NCBI RefSeq assembly: GCF_023101765.2
Contig: NC_064212.1
Location: forward strand, 5,456,001 to 5,520,000
Origin: Spodoptera frugiperda
Lineage: Eukaryota > Arthropoda > Insecta > Lepidoptera > Noctuidae
Reading direction: 5' to 3'
Length of the DNA stretch: 64,000 nucleotides
The notes under the pieces were generated by a model. The model searched no databases, was not told the origin of the DNA, and saw only the letters and a program-made list of their open reading frames with translations. This document shows positions 52,562-64,000 of this stretch, one piece after another; the stretch's first letter is position 1; every line of letters begins with the position of its first letter. The translations under genes were made by a program, and so were the position numbers.

Positions 52562-55500
52562 GTAAGGGTTCTAAACTGGCACGTCATCGCTACGCATTTA
52601 TTAAAAACGTTAATTATTACCTTTAGTGTGTTAAATCTTTCATTAAAGTCTAGTTTTCATTCAAAAATCTTTAGTAACAGTGAATTAAAAAATTAAACTA
52701 AGTATGGAGTTTTTATGTCAACAGAATGGTGTCAGTGGGTGTTGTAACATCAACTTGTTTATTATTTTAGGGCTCTATTGTCATACATAAAGATCTTATG
52801 GCTAACAAGGAAGTTTAGTAGCAAAGACTTGACTCTGCCGGATATATTCCACGATGTGGTCAGTAGACATCCGGACAAACCATGTTTCTTGTTCCAAGAT
52901 GAAGTCTGGACTTTCAAAGAGGTATGTGACCATTTAACAAGAAATTATGCATTTAAGACCCTTTAAAAACATTAAAAAGTTAGTACTTTCATATAAACAA
53001 CTTTGTAAAAATATTTAAATAAATCATCATTACAAATTCAGCTGTTGTTCGCCCACAGGACATATTACATCACAGTAGAAACCTTTGTGGTCTATCAGGG
53101 GTATTGTCTATGCATGCATTAAACTTATTAAACATAGAAAATATTATAAAAATTAAGAAGAAAGTAGTAGAAAGCAAATTGAAGTTGATTACTTAGCTAT
53201 TGTAAAAGAGAAAGTTTTATGTTTTTACTTATTGTAAGAGTATCATACACAGTAGGCACACACATGTTATCATGTATTATCTGTTTGGTATCATCTGTTT
53301 AATATTCAGGATTATCAACTACTTAAATAGCCAGTCTGGTTTTTCTATTATAGTTAATCATATTCAATAGTTTCTATTTTTTTGTTTTCAAACTCTTGCA
53401 ATTTCAAAGCAACATAATTATATTGTGTTTACTTTATATCTTATATACCTACATATAAGTTAATGTCTTGAATATCAATTGAATCACAGAAACATTAAGG
53501 CAATATGTTAAGATCATAATAACTTTAATAATATTAATCAATCGAAAAATAAATTGGGTACAAAATCAGCCTTATTGCTAAAGGCGAAATTTACCAGGCA
53601 ACATAAACTTAATAAGTAATTTTACTTGAGTACTACAAAATGCAACAATCAAGTAATGTAAATAATAAACAATATGGCTAGTAAAACAATATTTTCTTCC
53701 TATATTAAAATAGCTTTACCCGCAGCTTCAACTGCATAAAATTTATTAAAAGTTTTCTCTCAAGTAGCTTACAATCCTTTATTTATTTTTCATCTTTAAC
53801 TCAAATAAATATAATGTGCTCTATATAATAGACATAATAACCTATTGGTTATACAATATAACCTGACAGTATTAACTATAATAACCTGCCTCAAGAAGAA
53901 AAATATTAGATTAGATTTGATGTGAAATAATTATTTAATTCGAACTTGCTCTTACATGAATGCATTCAAACAAAGAATAGAGTAATTAATGTTATAACCA
54001 TTTAAGTTATGTTCACACGAATGTATTTAATATATTCGACTGAATTTAGTGAATTCGATAATGAAGTATTGTTTTAATTTATGTAAATAAGTTTAGCAAA
54101 GACGTTAAAATGACAATTTGGTCAACGGCAACCTACTTTCATGACTTATTTTAAAATGTTACAAAATGTCATTAATCTAATTTCTTTTAAGTTAGATTTA
54201 TATTGAAGGTAACTATTTAAGAGTGGCATTATAATATTTGTATACAAGAATTTTAAGCATTTTTATAAAAGTAATAAATTAATTGATTAATTATAATTTT
54301 GAATGTGATAATTTTTGTGGAAATTGTGATTTGAATTAAAATTAAGAAAATACTTTTCAAAAGAAAATACTTTATAGGTTCTCAAAGTGTACACCTATAT
54401 ATTATGTAAAGTTATGTAGCACATTATGTAACTTTGTCTTGCAAAACATTTAAAATAAATATTGTTCTTCACATTGAAAACCAGTTTTCTGCATATAGAC
54501 ATAAGTTTACAAAAAATGAAGCTAATATGGAATTTTATTCTGGTTTATTTCTGTATAAAAAATTGTTTAAAGGAACTTTTATACATAAAAGATTTATTTA
54601 AACCGGTTGGGTAGTGACAGTACTAGTTAGTAGTCTATTTGTGTTTTACATTATATTACTAAAATATACAGAGAGATAGACAACTTTGCTTTAGAAAAAA
54701 ACACACAGACAGATATCTCTGTTCTTATTATTATTAACTACATTACATACATGACTAAGAATTTTCCCTAACAATATTTTAATTTCAGGTAGAAGACTAC
54801 AGTTTGCGTGTCACAGCCGTGCTAAAAGCTCAAGGCATAAAGAAAGGAAGCATTGTAGGACTATTGGTGAACAACTGCCCACAACAGCCGGCTCTATGGA
54901 TGGGGATAGCTCGGCTAGGAGCCATCACGCCACTGATTAACACGAACCAAAGAGGGAATGCATTGATCCATTCAGTTAACGTCGCTAAATGTGACGCACT
55001 CATATTCTCTGACGAATACCAATCTGGTAAGACACTTGACTTATGTATAAAACAGGTTTTTTGAACATTGAACTTTATGATAAAGGCGCAAAACTTGGCA
55101 CTTTGCGGCACGAGTTTTCCGGAATGATCTTTGGCGGCATTTAATTGTTGATGGTGACATAATGTTAAGCGAAAGTGTGTACTTAGTATTTTTGTTAATC
55201 ATTTTAAGACACATTATCACCCAACTTTGTATTGATTGTAACAACATATAAATTACGTTTACTACTTAGACAAATTAAGTCATTCTATGAAAAAATAGAA
55301 ATATTTGAACCCAGTTCAAATTATTAAAAATGGCGCAGCTCTTTACGTATGAAAAAAACAAGGAAATAAACTTAGGAACTTTCGGTAAGCACCGGTCGGT
55401 CCAAACAATCATCCGTACGTACGGAACGTAGAACCTCCTCCTTTTTTGAAGTAGGTAAAAACTAATAAACTCTTGTTCAAATAACATCTGAAGAAGTTCT

Positions 55501-58500
55501 GTACAAAGATCTCAGAATAAAGAGTTTGTTTAAGTTACTTGAAGCGGAAAAAACTTTAACATTATGACTTTGATGAAATACAAACTAAAAAAATGAATAA
55601 GTATTCTTTGAAGTTCACCTGCTTTGTTTGTATAAAGTGATTGTTTTTTCTTAATTTTACTAAATCGAGAATTGATGTGATTACCTATGTATTTGAATTT
55701 GGAATATGTCCCATATTAGTCGAAGCATGATTTATAGTATACCATAACCCATTTTCACGTTCCTAGATACATAGCTAACACAAAAAAAACAATTCGAACC
55801 AGTAGTTCCGAAGATCAACACGTTCAAACAAACCAATAAACTCTTCAGCTATAAAATATAGTTTAACTGGACTTTGAACTGTTATTCATCAGCAATTAGA
55901 TTATTCTATCATAATAAAACTCTTTTATCTCAAACAAACAATATATGACTACAATATTATACCTTTAATTAATTATTTAAGCATACTGAACCATTTTATC
56001 TAACGAGTAAGATATGAATTAGAACAGCGTCGAAATTAACTGTCCGTGACATCTAACCTGATTACTATATTATTATTTTAGTTAGTTATTAGAATATTAA
56101 GTGTATAACTGCGTGCTTGTAGGTTTCTGAAAGGATAGACAGATGTATTTATTTATTAAACTAATGAAATGAAAGGACAATTGGATAGTTATATCAGTCA
56201 AAAATGAATAATTTCGACTTTTAAATGCAATAAAATAATCAAATTCATAAATAATTTTTTTTCTAGCAATTAGTCTGCTATTTAACGTAAAAATCTGATG
56301 ACGTCATAACGCACTATTTCATACAAAATCATAAGAATATCTTTATTATCGTTTCAAAAAACAAATTGAATTTGACTAGTAGGAAACTATTTGCGCAAAA
56401 TTGAATAAGTATTTTGTTATTGAAAAACACAAATGACCGACGAGGCAATCTTTATTTAATTTGTTTATCTACAAATCCACAGTAGTTTGCCGTAAAAAAG
56501 GCTTCTATGACCGGGTCAAACGAAATCATTACTACCTATTGTTTATAAATAGTTTTACCTAAATCATAATTATATTTAGTTAAAAAAATGTTTTGACACT
56601 TAAACAAGTCATTGAAAAGCGGTATTCTTTTGTTTAACAAGACAATAATTAAATAGACAATATACTATAAAAGTAAATTCATAAACGTTACGACGCTAAT
56701 GGTTTACCGTAGATACATAAGTTCTTACCTCATTAATACTTATTATGAATACGTTGGCTTAAATTTTTAAATAGGTAATTATGTAATAGGTACTCGTACG
56801 ACAATTACTCGTTTGGACTATGTGTAAATAGCGTCATTTCATTGGCACTGACATAAAACCGTTTATAATAATATAATAATTATTAGATACCTGATTGGGG
56901 AAATAGTTAATCGGCTACTGCATAAAGATTCGATTTCCGCATGGAATAACTTTGATCCATAAATTGTTGTTCCGGGTCTGAGTGTGATGGGTGTATGAAT
57001 GTGTCTACATACAAGTCTGTCTAATTAGAAAAAAAATATATAGCACTTATCTCATCTGTAGTACAATTTAGTTTCTATAAAACTAAGTTTATACATAAGT
57101 TTAAATGTATAACCACGCGATATTTCTAGCAAATACAATTTTGTATTGTTAGTTTCCGAATTTACAAACTGTGCGACCCGGTGACACAGTGACATTGATG
57201 TATGCTCGCTTCACGAAGATTTTACTCTAATGTTTACGCTTAATACGTATTTAATGACACATATGAAGTATTTTTTGTAGACACATTTTTTTTATGAAAC
57301 ACATTTTTTTATGTAAACGAGCCTACGTATCACCTGATGGTAAGCAATCGCCGCCGCCCATGGACACTTGAAACACCAGAGGCGTTACAAGTGCGTTGCC
57401 GGCTTTTTGGGGTTAGGAATTTAAGGGTTGTTGTTCGGGAATCGGGGATTGGGAAGATTGGAAAGGGGGGAATTGGGCCTCCGGTAACCTCACTCACACA
57501 ACGCAAGCGTTGTTTCACGTCGGTTTTCTGTGAGGCCGTGGTATCACTTCAGTCAAGCCGGCCCATTCGTGCCGAAGCATGGCTCTCCCACACTTAATAA
57601 ACTATAATAAATTTCTTTACAGCCATTCAAGATGTAGCTAAAGACTTAAGTCCCTCTTTGAAGCTATTCAAGTTCTCCCAACGACCTTTGAAGACTTCCA
57701 ATTCCAAGTCTGAAGGCAGTGGAGATGGTATCGCCGATTTCACCAACTTGGTGGAGACCACATCACCAGCGCCCTGGACCTTGGCTGATGCTGATGGTTT
57801 CCAAGGAAAGCTGTTGTATATCTACACGTCTGGAACTACTGGATTGCCTAAAGCTGCTGTTATTTCTAATGCTAGGTGAGATGTCTTTAAAATCCTATGG
57901 TATGGTCACCTAAAGTTACATTATATACGAAATTGATCGAAATATACCGTCAAACTCATATAAACTGTTCGAAAAAAGTTTTACAAAAGAAGCTCGACTA
58001 GTTTCGAGCCACACTGGGACTCATAATCATGAGACGATGATCGACGTCTATCATAATATTTTAATTAATTTTCTACATCTCATAGTTATTGAACAACCAA
58101 TTAGACTTAAGACTTTCACGTAGTGATGTGACTACTGTTCCAGAGCCAGAGGTTTGGAGTTCAAATTTTAGATGGGACAAAGTAATGCAGCATTTCGATA
58201 TTCTACTGTAATCTCAAATTGACTCTGTATAAACATAATATCTTTGTAATTGGAGAACAAAAGGCAATTATTATGTTTTTACGAGTCATATATAATTATA
58301 GGACATTCTTATCGGTCTTTCTCGTGTCTTCAGATAACCTCAGGACAATGAATAAATTGTCAGTAATAATGACTGTTTAAGTGTTTATTATGTACCTGCG
58401 ATGGCATTTGTAATCCTGCTGACGTATCAATGTGTTTACCATTTTTTTGGGTTAACAATATACACAAATATTTAGTATTATTGAGTTGTGATAAGATGAA

Positions 58501-61500
58501 GAACACATATTTGTCTATGCTATTCGGATATAAATGTGATTGTTTTTTTTTTAAATCAATTTACTACTATGAATGTTACTTGCATTACATCAACAGCCAG
58601 TGGTCTCTGCTGACCAAAGGCCTCTTCTCGCAGCGAGAAGGTTTGAGCATAAATCACCACGGTTGCTACACGCGGATTGGCGATTTCAAACTTAAAATTA
58701 GAAATGATATATAAGCCAAAGTTTCCTCACGATGTTTTCCTTCCCCTTGTTTGTTAGTGGTGTCTAAATAATCGTAGAAAGCCCAAATAACTTGGAAAAA
58801 GTCACATTGGTACTTTGCTGTTGGTAGGCTTCTTGTATGAGAAGTGGGCATTTTAAAGCTCCGGGCCACTACGACACTGATTGACAATCTGGCATAGCAC
58901 ATGAGGTAGATTTTATTTTGAGGAATCACCATGACACCCGTACGTAGGACCCGATTACCAAACAAACAAACTCATGAACAACAGCTATTACTTAATAATA
59001 AGTATATTTTTTTCTAATTTCTTACAAAACCCCTAATTTTCTTAATTTTAGGTTCGTCTTCATGGCAACTGGACTCCATTACATGGGTTTGGAAGGGAAC
59101 GATGTGTTCTACTGCCCTCTCCCTCTCTACCACACCGCGGGAGGAGTGATCAGTGTCGGCCAAGCCATTATATTTGGCTGCACAGTCGCACTGAAAGCCA
59201 AATTCTCTGCTTCTCAGTACTTCCCCGACTGTGTCAAGTATAAGGCTACGGTATGTAAATACTACAACATATGTTATACTCTAGGTTTTTGGGTTTAAAG
59301 TCCATTTTGCTTTGATTGGTACTTTAATGTGTGTGGTCATTGAAAAAGATACTTAAACTGCAACTGAATAGAGTAGATTTTTCTGTACTTATTGAAGTTT
59401 TCAACTATCCATAGTTGTTACTTTTACATACGCTTAATAAGTGCGTACTATGATTTTGGATGTTTTTGTGTATTAGAATTATTTTGCTGCGCTTAGCTAA
59501 GCATGGAAACAACTGGTCTGTGGTTAATCGTCGCTATGACTGAGTTTAACTCTATTTAAAATACATTTTCTTTAATATTGAGTGTTGTTCTTCAGTTTTT
59601 AATGGGAATATAGAATGAACTATACGTGAAAATAGTATGATAAGAGCTTAAATAGCTCTAGGTATTTTAGATTCATATAAAAATAGAATAGCCTAGTTAA
59701 CTGGCTCTAACATAATAATAATTATTATAGCATGGAGATAAAGTTCACTATTCAACGAGTTGTTAAGTATTCAAGGCCAATGTGAATTTATCAACACATC
59801 GGCGGCATAATTTTATGAACTGCAATTATGTTCATTTTATTATGCATATATTACTGTTCTGCAAGCTATGTACTTATTTTTGTATACATAGAAGGTATAG
59901 TTAGGACAGTTATTGCTGATTTAATTGTTCTCGGAGAAGTAGTGGAGAGTTGTGCAATAAGTCCCATGTGATAAGGGGTGAACCTATTGTCATATACTGG
60001 ACACAATTCCAGACACTGTCCTACTACTGAAAACAAATTTAAAAGCCGAAAAGTACCCAGCCCTTCTTTGCCCGACCCAGGAATCGAATCCGGGACCCCG
60101 TGCTCGATATTCGCACTAGCAATTACTTGATCAACGAGGCAGTCTCTCCAGTTATGAGTCCTATTATTGCCCGACAAACGGGTTTATCGGGCAAATTCCC
60201 AATATACCCCAATACTTTAATTAATCTACTTGTTATACATTAAAATTTCTTCTACGGCTCTACCCTTTTATTGCTTTTTGTTTATTACAGTTCTACCCTA
60301 TAACTCAGAGATGTAACTTAATAACTGTAGCATTAAAGTTACTTACCTAAGAACTCTCCTGTGATTACTCAATCAAGATAATAAATTCGTTTATGTAATT
60401 TCCAGGCTGCCCACTACATAGGCGAGATGTGTCGCTACGTGTTGGCCACGCCCCCCTCGCCTGCGGACACGCAGCATAGCGTGCGTGTCATCTACGGCAA
60501 TGGACTTAGACCTCAGGTGAGTTAACATAAACTTATAATACATTTCAAGTTCTACTGTTTTGTAATAAAGTTGAAAATCTATTGATTTTGGGTACCTGGA
60601 TTTGCTGGTATACATCTATTTAAGAACTCCATTTCCTTCCGTGGCTTGTTGTCCTATCCATAACAACGCCAAAATGTCGAATATCATACGTATTTGAAAT
60701 TGAATGAAATACGTTCTTCATTTAATTTTATTTTCGTTCATGCTTTCAACGTCAGAAAAAAAAAAATTAATGTATTGTGGTCCGTTTTTAAATTATTACT
60801 GCATATATTTGAATTTTAATAAAAAAAACATCGCTGTATATTGTTCACCAATAAAAATGTGTCAATCACCTAAATAAAGTAAATGACTGCATTGTTGGCG
60901 CGGTGGCTGGGCAACTGGCTGCCGTGCAACGTGTCGCGGGTTCGATTCCCGCACGGAACAACTCTTTGTGTGACCCACAGATTGTTGTTCTGGGTCTGGG
61001 TGTCATGTGTATGTGTGTAAACGCACCCACGACACAGGAGAAAATCCTAATGTGGGGCAAAGATTTAAAAAAAAATATCGTAAATAATAACAGGGCAATG
61101 AACTTTGACATTGATGCTCATTTTATGAGAAACCAAGACAAATGTAATACAATGAAAACACAGGTCAACCACATGTCAAGCTTGACCTTCGTAACGTCTT
61201 TATGTTGTGAGCAGTAAGAGTGATTTTCCCACGTTAAATATTTTTTATGATAATACACTTACTTACATGTGACTCAGCTGTTTTTAATGGTTTATTAACC
61301 GATGTAAACATTATGTAGGTAAAGAATTAATTTCATTGTATATTTAATATTTATATGTAGATAAGAATAAAAACAAAGAACTGTTTTCCCTTTCTGGACA
61401 ATGACTTTGCAATTTATTTTAGTCACAAAGAGTTTTATTTAATTTTCAATTTAAGTCCAAAGTACATTAGATTTTATATATTATTATGTTTTTCGACTTA

Positions 61501-64000
61501 CTCACGTAACTGTTTGACGGAGCACTCGACTAGTTTCAGGCTTAAAGCATACAAGCCTACAACTTAATGTTAAAGTTAGTTCATTCTGGTAAATAACTGT
61601 CTGTAATTTATTTTAATTATGATGAACGAAATTAATTGATCTTGCAGGATATACATATGTATTTTTTACACATTTATAAATAAATAACGAGCAAGTGCAG
61701 ATAGGCTTTTGATTAACTTACAAGTACAACATATATTTTTAATGTATTTTTAAGGGCTTTACCCCTCGTAATTACTTACCACCTCATAATTACATTATTG
61801 TTAATTAAAGTTTGTTTCGCAAAGATTTTCCGAATTTATTTATTAATTATAAGGCAAAAATGGCGTAAGAAGTTTTTAAACTGCAACGTGCAAAAATCAC
61901 AAAAGAATCCTTTACGACAACAACAAATATTTTACATTTCTTTTATTTTTACTTAATTAGTTACTTACTCTTGTGACACTATTATGCTCTTAGAAGGCTA
62001 ATATATTTTACTGTTTCTTTAATTTCAGATCTGGAAAGATTTCGTCAAGAGATTCAACATCCAGTCGGTGACAGAGTTCTACGGGGCGACTGAAGGAAAC
62101 GCCAACATAGGTATTTACTATTAATTATTTGTTGGAGTAGACTATAGAATTTAGAATATTATAAAAAATATAAAGATATCAAATAAAAAAGATCATTCAG
62201 TATAGTAGATCACTTTTACAAATTTTTAGTGGGGTAGGCCATTGTACAATGTACATCCACACTTCACAATTTGTGTTGTAGGTCCCATGTAATAGGTGGT
62301 GAATATATTGCTATACCGGGCACATTTTCAGACTCCGTGCTACTACTGAGATATTTTCGAAAATCCGAAAAAAGCCCGGCAAGTCGTACTTGCAACCACT
62401 CAGCCAACGAGGCAGTTTTACACATTTAAACATCGAATAACTACACAATATATTACAAAGTTCCTTTTACCATGATTACAGCGAACGTGGACGGTACACC
62501 AGGCGCCATTGGCTTCGTATCCAGAATATTCCCCAAAGTATACCCCATCGCCATCATCAAAGTGAACCAGGAGACTGGAGAGCCTATCCGGAACTCGAAA
62601 GGACTTTGTCAGGTAATCAAACTGATATACTATATACTATACTATACTCATTCATATTCCGATAAAACAGTACCCATACTCATACTAAATGAGTTTGCTT
62701 TACGTTTTTAAAGTAATCGAAAGGAGAGCGCGTTCGGCGCTCTAATTGGCCAGCTCGAATAAATCAACCAATCAGAGCGAAGTTCGATTAATTTAAAAAT
62801 AAACCAAACTCTTACTAAGAGTACAGAATATTGTAACTAACATAACATTGTAAATAGTCAAACACGTTTGTTTTTCGCGTTTATATCTTAAGTAATTCAA
62901 TAAATGACAAATCTACTATTGATGAATCGCAAAACTCACCTTAATCTTTAAAACTACTGTTATATTAAGATCAAACTATAACTAAAAACGTGTAGGTGAC
63001 AAAACTAAGCCCATTTTAAAATAAATAAAACCCATGTATATTTTTTACATATTTTATGAAGAATAACGGAATTTTTGCGCAAATCCGTTGCGCAACTTGC
63101 GCATCGCATATTAAAACAAAATCTTTATCCAACAGCTAGCAGAACCAAACGAGCCGGGAGTGTTTATCGGCAAGATCCAAGCTAGCAACCCGGCGCGACA
63201 GTACCTCGGGTACGTGGACAAGGCAGCTTCAGACAAGAAGGTCGTTCAAAATGTCTTCCATTTCGGAGATTCCGCGTTTATATCAGGTATGTTGTTTTCT
63301 TTTTGTAAATAAACGTTGCCCCACACTAGGATTTTCTCCTGTGTCGTGAGTGCGTTTACAAATATACAATTTCACATGCACATAACACCTAAACCCGAAA
63401 CAACAATTTGTGGATCACACAAAGAGTTCGTGCAGGAATCGAACTCGCTACACGGCAGCAAGTTGCCCAGCCACCGCGCCAACCGTGCAGTCAGAAGTTT
63501 GTTGTAGAAGACTTTTTGTTGTTTCTAGTTTCCCCTCTATTTCTTTTTAATTAGGATAATTCATCATCGTCACCATTCATCTGGTTAAAACCCTGGTCTG
63601 GTTAGATGTATGACGAATGAGATGAGAGAGCCATGCTTCAGGATGTATACCAGGGATTGACTATAATAGACTTATACATCAGACTCACAGAAAATCGGTG
63701 TAAAAAAATGCTTGGAAGGAGATAACTGGAATCTAGAAAATTGTATTGTGTTCCTCAGACTCATTATCCAAACTCAAGACTACGATTAACCTCATATACA
63801 GCATCCTATCTCTCTCACAATCTTGTATCAACTCCATTGCATTTCTTTCCAGGTGACATCTTAGTAGCAGATGAGTTTGGTTACCTGTTCTTCCGCGACC
63901 GTACAGGCGACACGTTTAGATGGCGCGGAGAAAACGTGTCCACTACTGAAGTCGAAGCCGCCATTTCTAGAGTCGCTGACCATAGAGACGCTGTCGTTTA
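52395..64000 (+). CDS. Fatp: FATP-B: second fatty acid transport protein / acyl-CoA synthetase (5' 10 exons, runs off the window)
   Basis: Tandem paralogue of FATP-A. Coding exons: 52395-52561, 52771-52921, 54789-55026, 57623-57875, 59052-59250, 60406-60516, 62029-62110, 62482-62612, 63136-63286 and 63853-beyond 64000. They give 543 uninterrupted residues, and about two more exons are expected downstream. Features: membrane segment at the very N-terminus (about 1-40), AMP-binding loop IYTSGTTGLPK (252-262), YGATEGN (391-397) and DRTGDTFRWRGENVSTTEVE (510-529). The ATG at 52395 is the only in-frame ATG upstream of the membrane segment. The frame stays open to 52221 without another ATG, so a spliced upstream exon or a non-AUG start cannot be excluded. 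The function is as for FATP-A: membrane-coupled activation of long-chain fatty acids to CoA esters. Confidence 0.92.
52771..52921 (+). CDS. Fatp: FATP-B exon 2 (residues 56-106)
   Basis: It encodes ALLSYIKILWLTRKFSSKDL and LPDIFHDVVSRHPDKPCFLF. It is 151 bp, as in FATP-A exon 3. Confidence 0.94.
52922..54788. other. FATP-B intron 2
   Basis: 1.87 kb, very AT-rich, with no recognised repeat. This contrasts with the repeat-filled equivalent intron of FATP-A. Confidence 0.5.
54789..55026 (+). CDS. Fatp: FATP-B exon 3 (residues 107-186)
   Basis: It encodes VEDYSLRVTAVLKAQGIKKG, NNCPQQPALWMGIARLGAIT and PLINTNQRGNALIHSVNVAK. The donor TCTG|GTAAGA is canonical, unlike that of FATP-A. Confidence 0.94.
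55027..56185. other. FATP-B intron 3, 5' part
   Basis: AT-rich, with no gene or clear repeat. Confidence 0.4.
56186..56389. mobile_element. MITE, partner of 22379-22617
   Basis: CTGATGACGTCATAACGCACT and TTTGACTAGTAGGAAACTA are shared with the partner. The left end (TAGTTATATCAGTCAAAAAT) has diverged. Confidence 0.55.
56898..57018 (+). mobile_element. SINE-1, diverged copy
   Basis: AAGATTCGATTTCCGCATGG, AATTGTTGTTCCGGGTCTGA and GTGATGGGTGTATGAATGTG follow the SINE-1 order. Confidence 0.5.
57303..57594 (+). repeat. LR-C repeat, full length, abutting FATP-B exon 4
   Basis: It has TCACCTGATGGTAAGCAATC, GCGTTACAAGTGCGTTGCCG, AATTGGGCCTCCGGTAACCT, TTGTTTCACGTCGGTTTTCT and GAAGCATGGCTCTCCCACAC. 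It ends 28 bp before the exon, leaving little room for the branch point and pyrimidine tract. Confidence 0.7.
57623..57875 (+). CDS. Fatp: FATP-B exon 4 (residues 186-270, AMP-binding loop)
   Basis: It encodes IQDVAKDLSPSLKLFKFSQR, a Ser/Gly-rich linker (NSKSEGSGDG) and LLYIYTSGTTGLPKAAVI. The phase-2 donor is CTAG|GTGAGA. Confidence 0.95.
57876..59051. other. FATP-B intron 4
   Basis: AT-rich, with an FB-1 scrap at 57991-58034 (GCTCGACTAGTTTCGAGCC). The 94-residue frame at 58430-58714 shows no family likeness. Confidence 0.45.
59052..59250 (+). CDS. Fatp: FATP-B exon 5 (residues 270-336)
   Basis: It encodes FVFMATGLHYMGLEGNDVFY, CPLPLYHTAGGVISVGQAII and FGCTVALKAKFSASQYFPDC. Confidence 0.95.
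59251..59948. other. FATP-B intron 5, 5' part
   Basis: AT-rich, nothing recognised. Confidence 0.4.
59949..60144 (+). mobile_element. SINE-2 copy
   Basis: AATAAGTCCCATGTGATAAG, GGGTGAACCTATTGTCATA, GCCCGACCCAGGAATCGAAT and TCAACGAGGCAGTC. It includes the inverted box-B-like block. Confidence 0.6.
60406..60516 (+). CDS. Fatp: FATP-B exon 6 (residues 337-373)
   Basis: It encodes AAHYIGEMCRYVLATPPSPA, DTQHSVRVIYGNGLRPQ. It is 111 bp, the same length as in FATP-A. Confidence 0.95.
60517..60890. other. FATP-B intron 6, 5' part
   Basis: AT-rich, nothing recognised. Confidence 0.4.
60891..61075 (+). mobile_element. SINE-1, best-preserved copy
   Basis: GGCGCGGTGGCTGGGCAACT (box-A region), GCGGGTTCGATTCCCGCACG (box B), AACAACTCTTTGTGTGACCC, ACACAGGAGAAAATCCTAAT and an A-rich tail. 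It is probably close to the family consensus. Confidence 0.7.
61076..62028. other. FATP-B intron 6, 3' part with FB-1 half element
   Basis: An FB-1 fragment lies at 61481-61544 (TTATTATGTTTTTCGACTTA, CTCACGTAACTGTTTGACGG). Otherwise AT-rich. Confidence 0.5.
62029..62110 (+). CDS. Fatp: FATP-B exon 7 (residues 374-401)
   Basis: It encodes IWKDFVKRFNIQSVTEF and YGATEGNANI. It is 82 bp, and the donor is ATAG|GTATTT. Confidence 0.94.
62220..62417 (+). mobile_element. SINE-2 copy lacking the box-B block
   Basis: GTACAATGTACATCCACACT, AGGTCCCATGTAATAGGTGG, GAAAATCCGAAAAAAGCCCG and CCAACGAGGCAGTT. The GACCCGGGAATCGAACC segment is deleted. Confidence 0.55.
62482..62612 (+). CDS. Fatp: FATP-B exon 8 (residues 401-444)
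   Basis: It encodes NVDGTPGAIGFVSRIFPKVY, PIAIIKVNQETGEPIRNSKG and LCQ. It is 131 bp, as in FATP-A. Confidence 0.95.
62714..62790. repeat. Imperfect palindrome, possible small MITE
   Basis: TAATCGAA..GCGCTCTAATTGG pairs with CCAATCAGAGCG..TTCGATTA, apart from an extra AGAGCGCG hairpin on the left arm. Confidence 0.4.
63136..63286 (+). CDS. Fatp: FATP-B exon 9 (residues 445-495)
   Basis: It encodes LAEPNEPGVFIGKIQASNPA, GYVDKAASDKKVV and FHFGDSAFIS. It is 151 bp, phase 0 to 1. Confidence 0.95.
63312..63492 (-). mobile_element. SINE-1, 25 bp past a splice donor
   Basis: CGTTGCCCCACACTAGGATT, TTGTGGATCACACAAAGAG and GTTGCCCAGCCACCGCGCC give a full-length SINE-1 in reverse. It begins at almost the same distance from its exon as the copy at 40541 in FATP-A. 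Confidence 0.65.
63853..64000 (+). CDS. Fatp: FATP-B exon 10, partial (residues 495-543)
   Basis: It encodes GDILVADEFGYLFFRDRTGD and TFRWRGENVSTTEVEAAISR. It is cut by the window edge at ..HRDAVV, where FATP-A continues to YGVE and a donor. Confidence 0.95.

Noticed and set aside
58430..58714. 94-residue plus-strand open frame in FATP-B intron 4
   Set aside because: AT-driven composition, no homology recognised, inside a well-defined intron.

Overview
The window looks like lepidopteran nuclear DNA, probably from a noctuid-like moth. It is AT-rich and has spliced genes with short exons. It is packed with short dispersed repeats of the kind I associate with moth genomes, and it carries an RTE-clade retrotransposon close to the HmRTE type described from butterflies. 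The species cannot be named from the sequence alone.

Layout. Positions 1 to about 34.1 kb hold no convincing protein-coding gene. This stretch is noncoding DNA filled with dispersed repeats, small inverted-repeat transposons (MITEs), a 2-kb foldback element with ~600-bp arms (9111-11124), and a 1.25-kb terminal-inverted-repeat element with a reiterated 12-mer (31971-33220). From 34.6 to 51.1 kb runs a complete 13-coding-exon gene for a fatty acid transport protein / very-long-chain acyl-CoA synthetase (FATP, SLC27 family; 700 residues, here FATP-A). From 52.4 kb to beyond the right edge runs a second FATP gene in the same orientation (FATP-B; first 10 coding exons, 543 residues visible). A full-length, apparently intact RTE retrotransposon (979-residue endonuclease-reverse transcriptase) sits in FATP-A intron 3, nested inside an older Helitron-like repeat.

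The two FATP genes are head-to-tail paralogues. From the transmembrane exon onward every comparable intron has the same phase, and exon lengths match except for single-codon changes in two exons. Both keep the AMP-binding loop (IYTSGTTGLPK), the YGATEGN motif and the FATP block DRTGDTFRWRGENVSTTEVE. FATP-A has an extra upstream coding exon giving a 51-residue hydrophilic N-terminal extension. FATP-B appears to start at the methionine that aligns with FATP-A Met52, just inside the transmembrane segment. The family imports long-chain fatty acids by coupling membrane passage to CoA activation, so the pair probably divides this work between tissues or membranes; that division is inference.

Repeat names used below are local labels. 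LR-A is a Helitron-like repeat ending in CTAGT. LR-B is a noctuid-type repeat containing ATCATCCAATGACTTCTC. LR-C is a repeat containing GGTAAGCAATCGCC and GTGCGTTGCCGGC. SINE-1 is a short interspersed element with a tRNA-like head and box B GGTTCGATTCC. SINE-2 is a second tRNA-like element. FB-1 is a long-inverted-repeat MITE.
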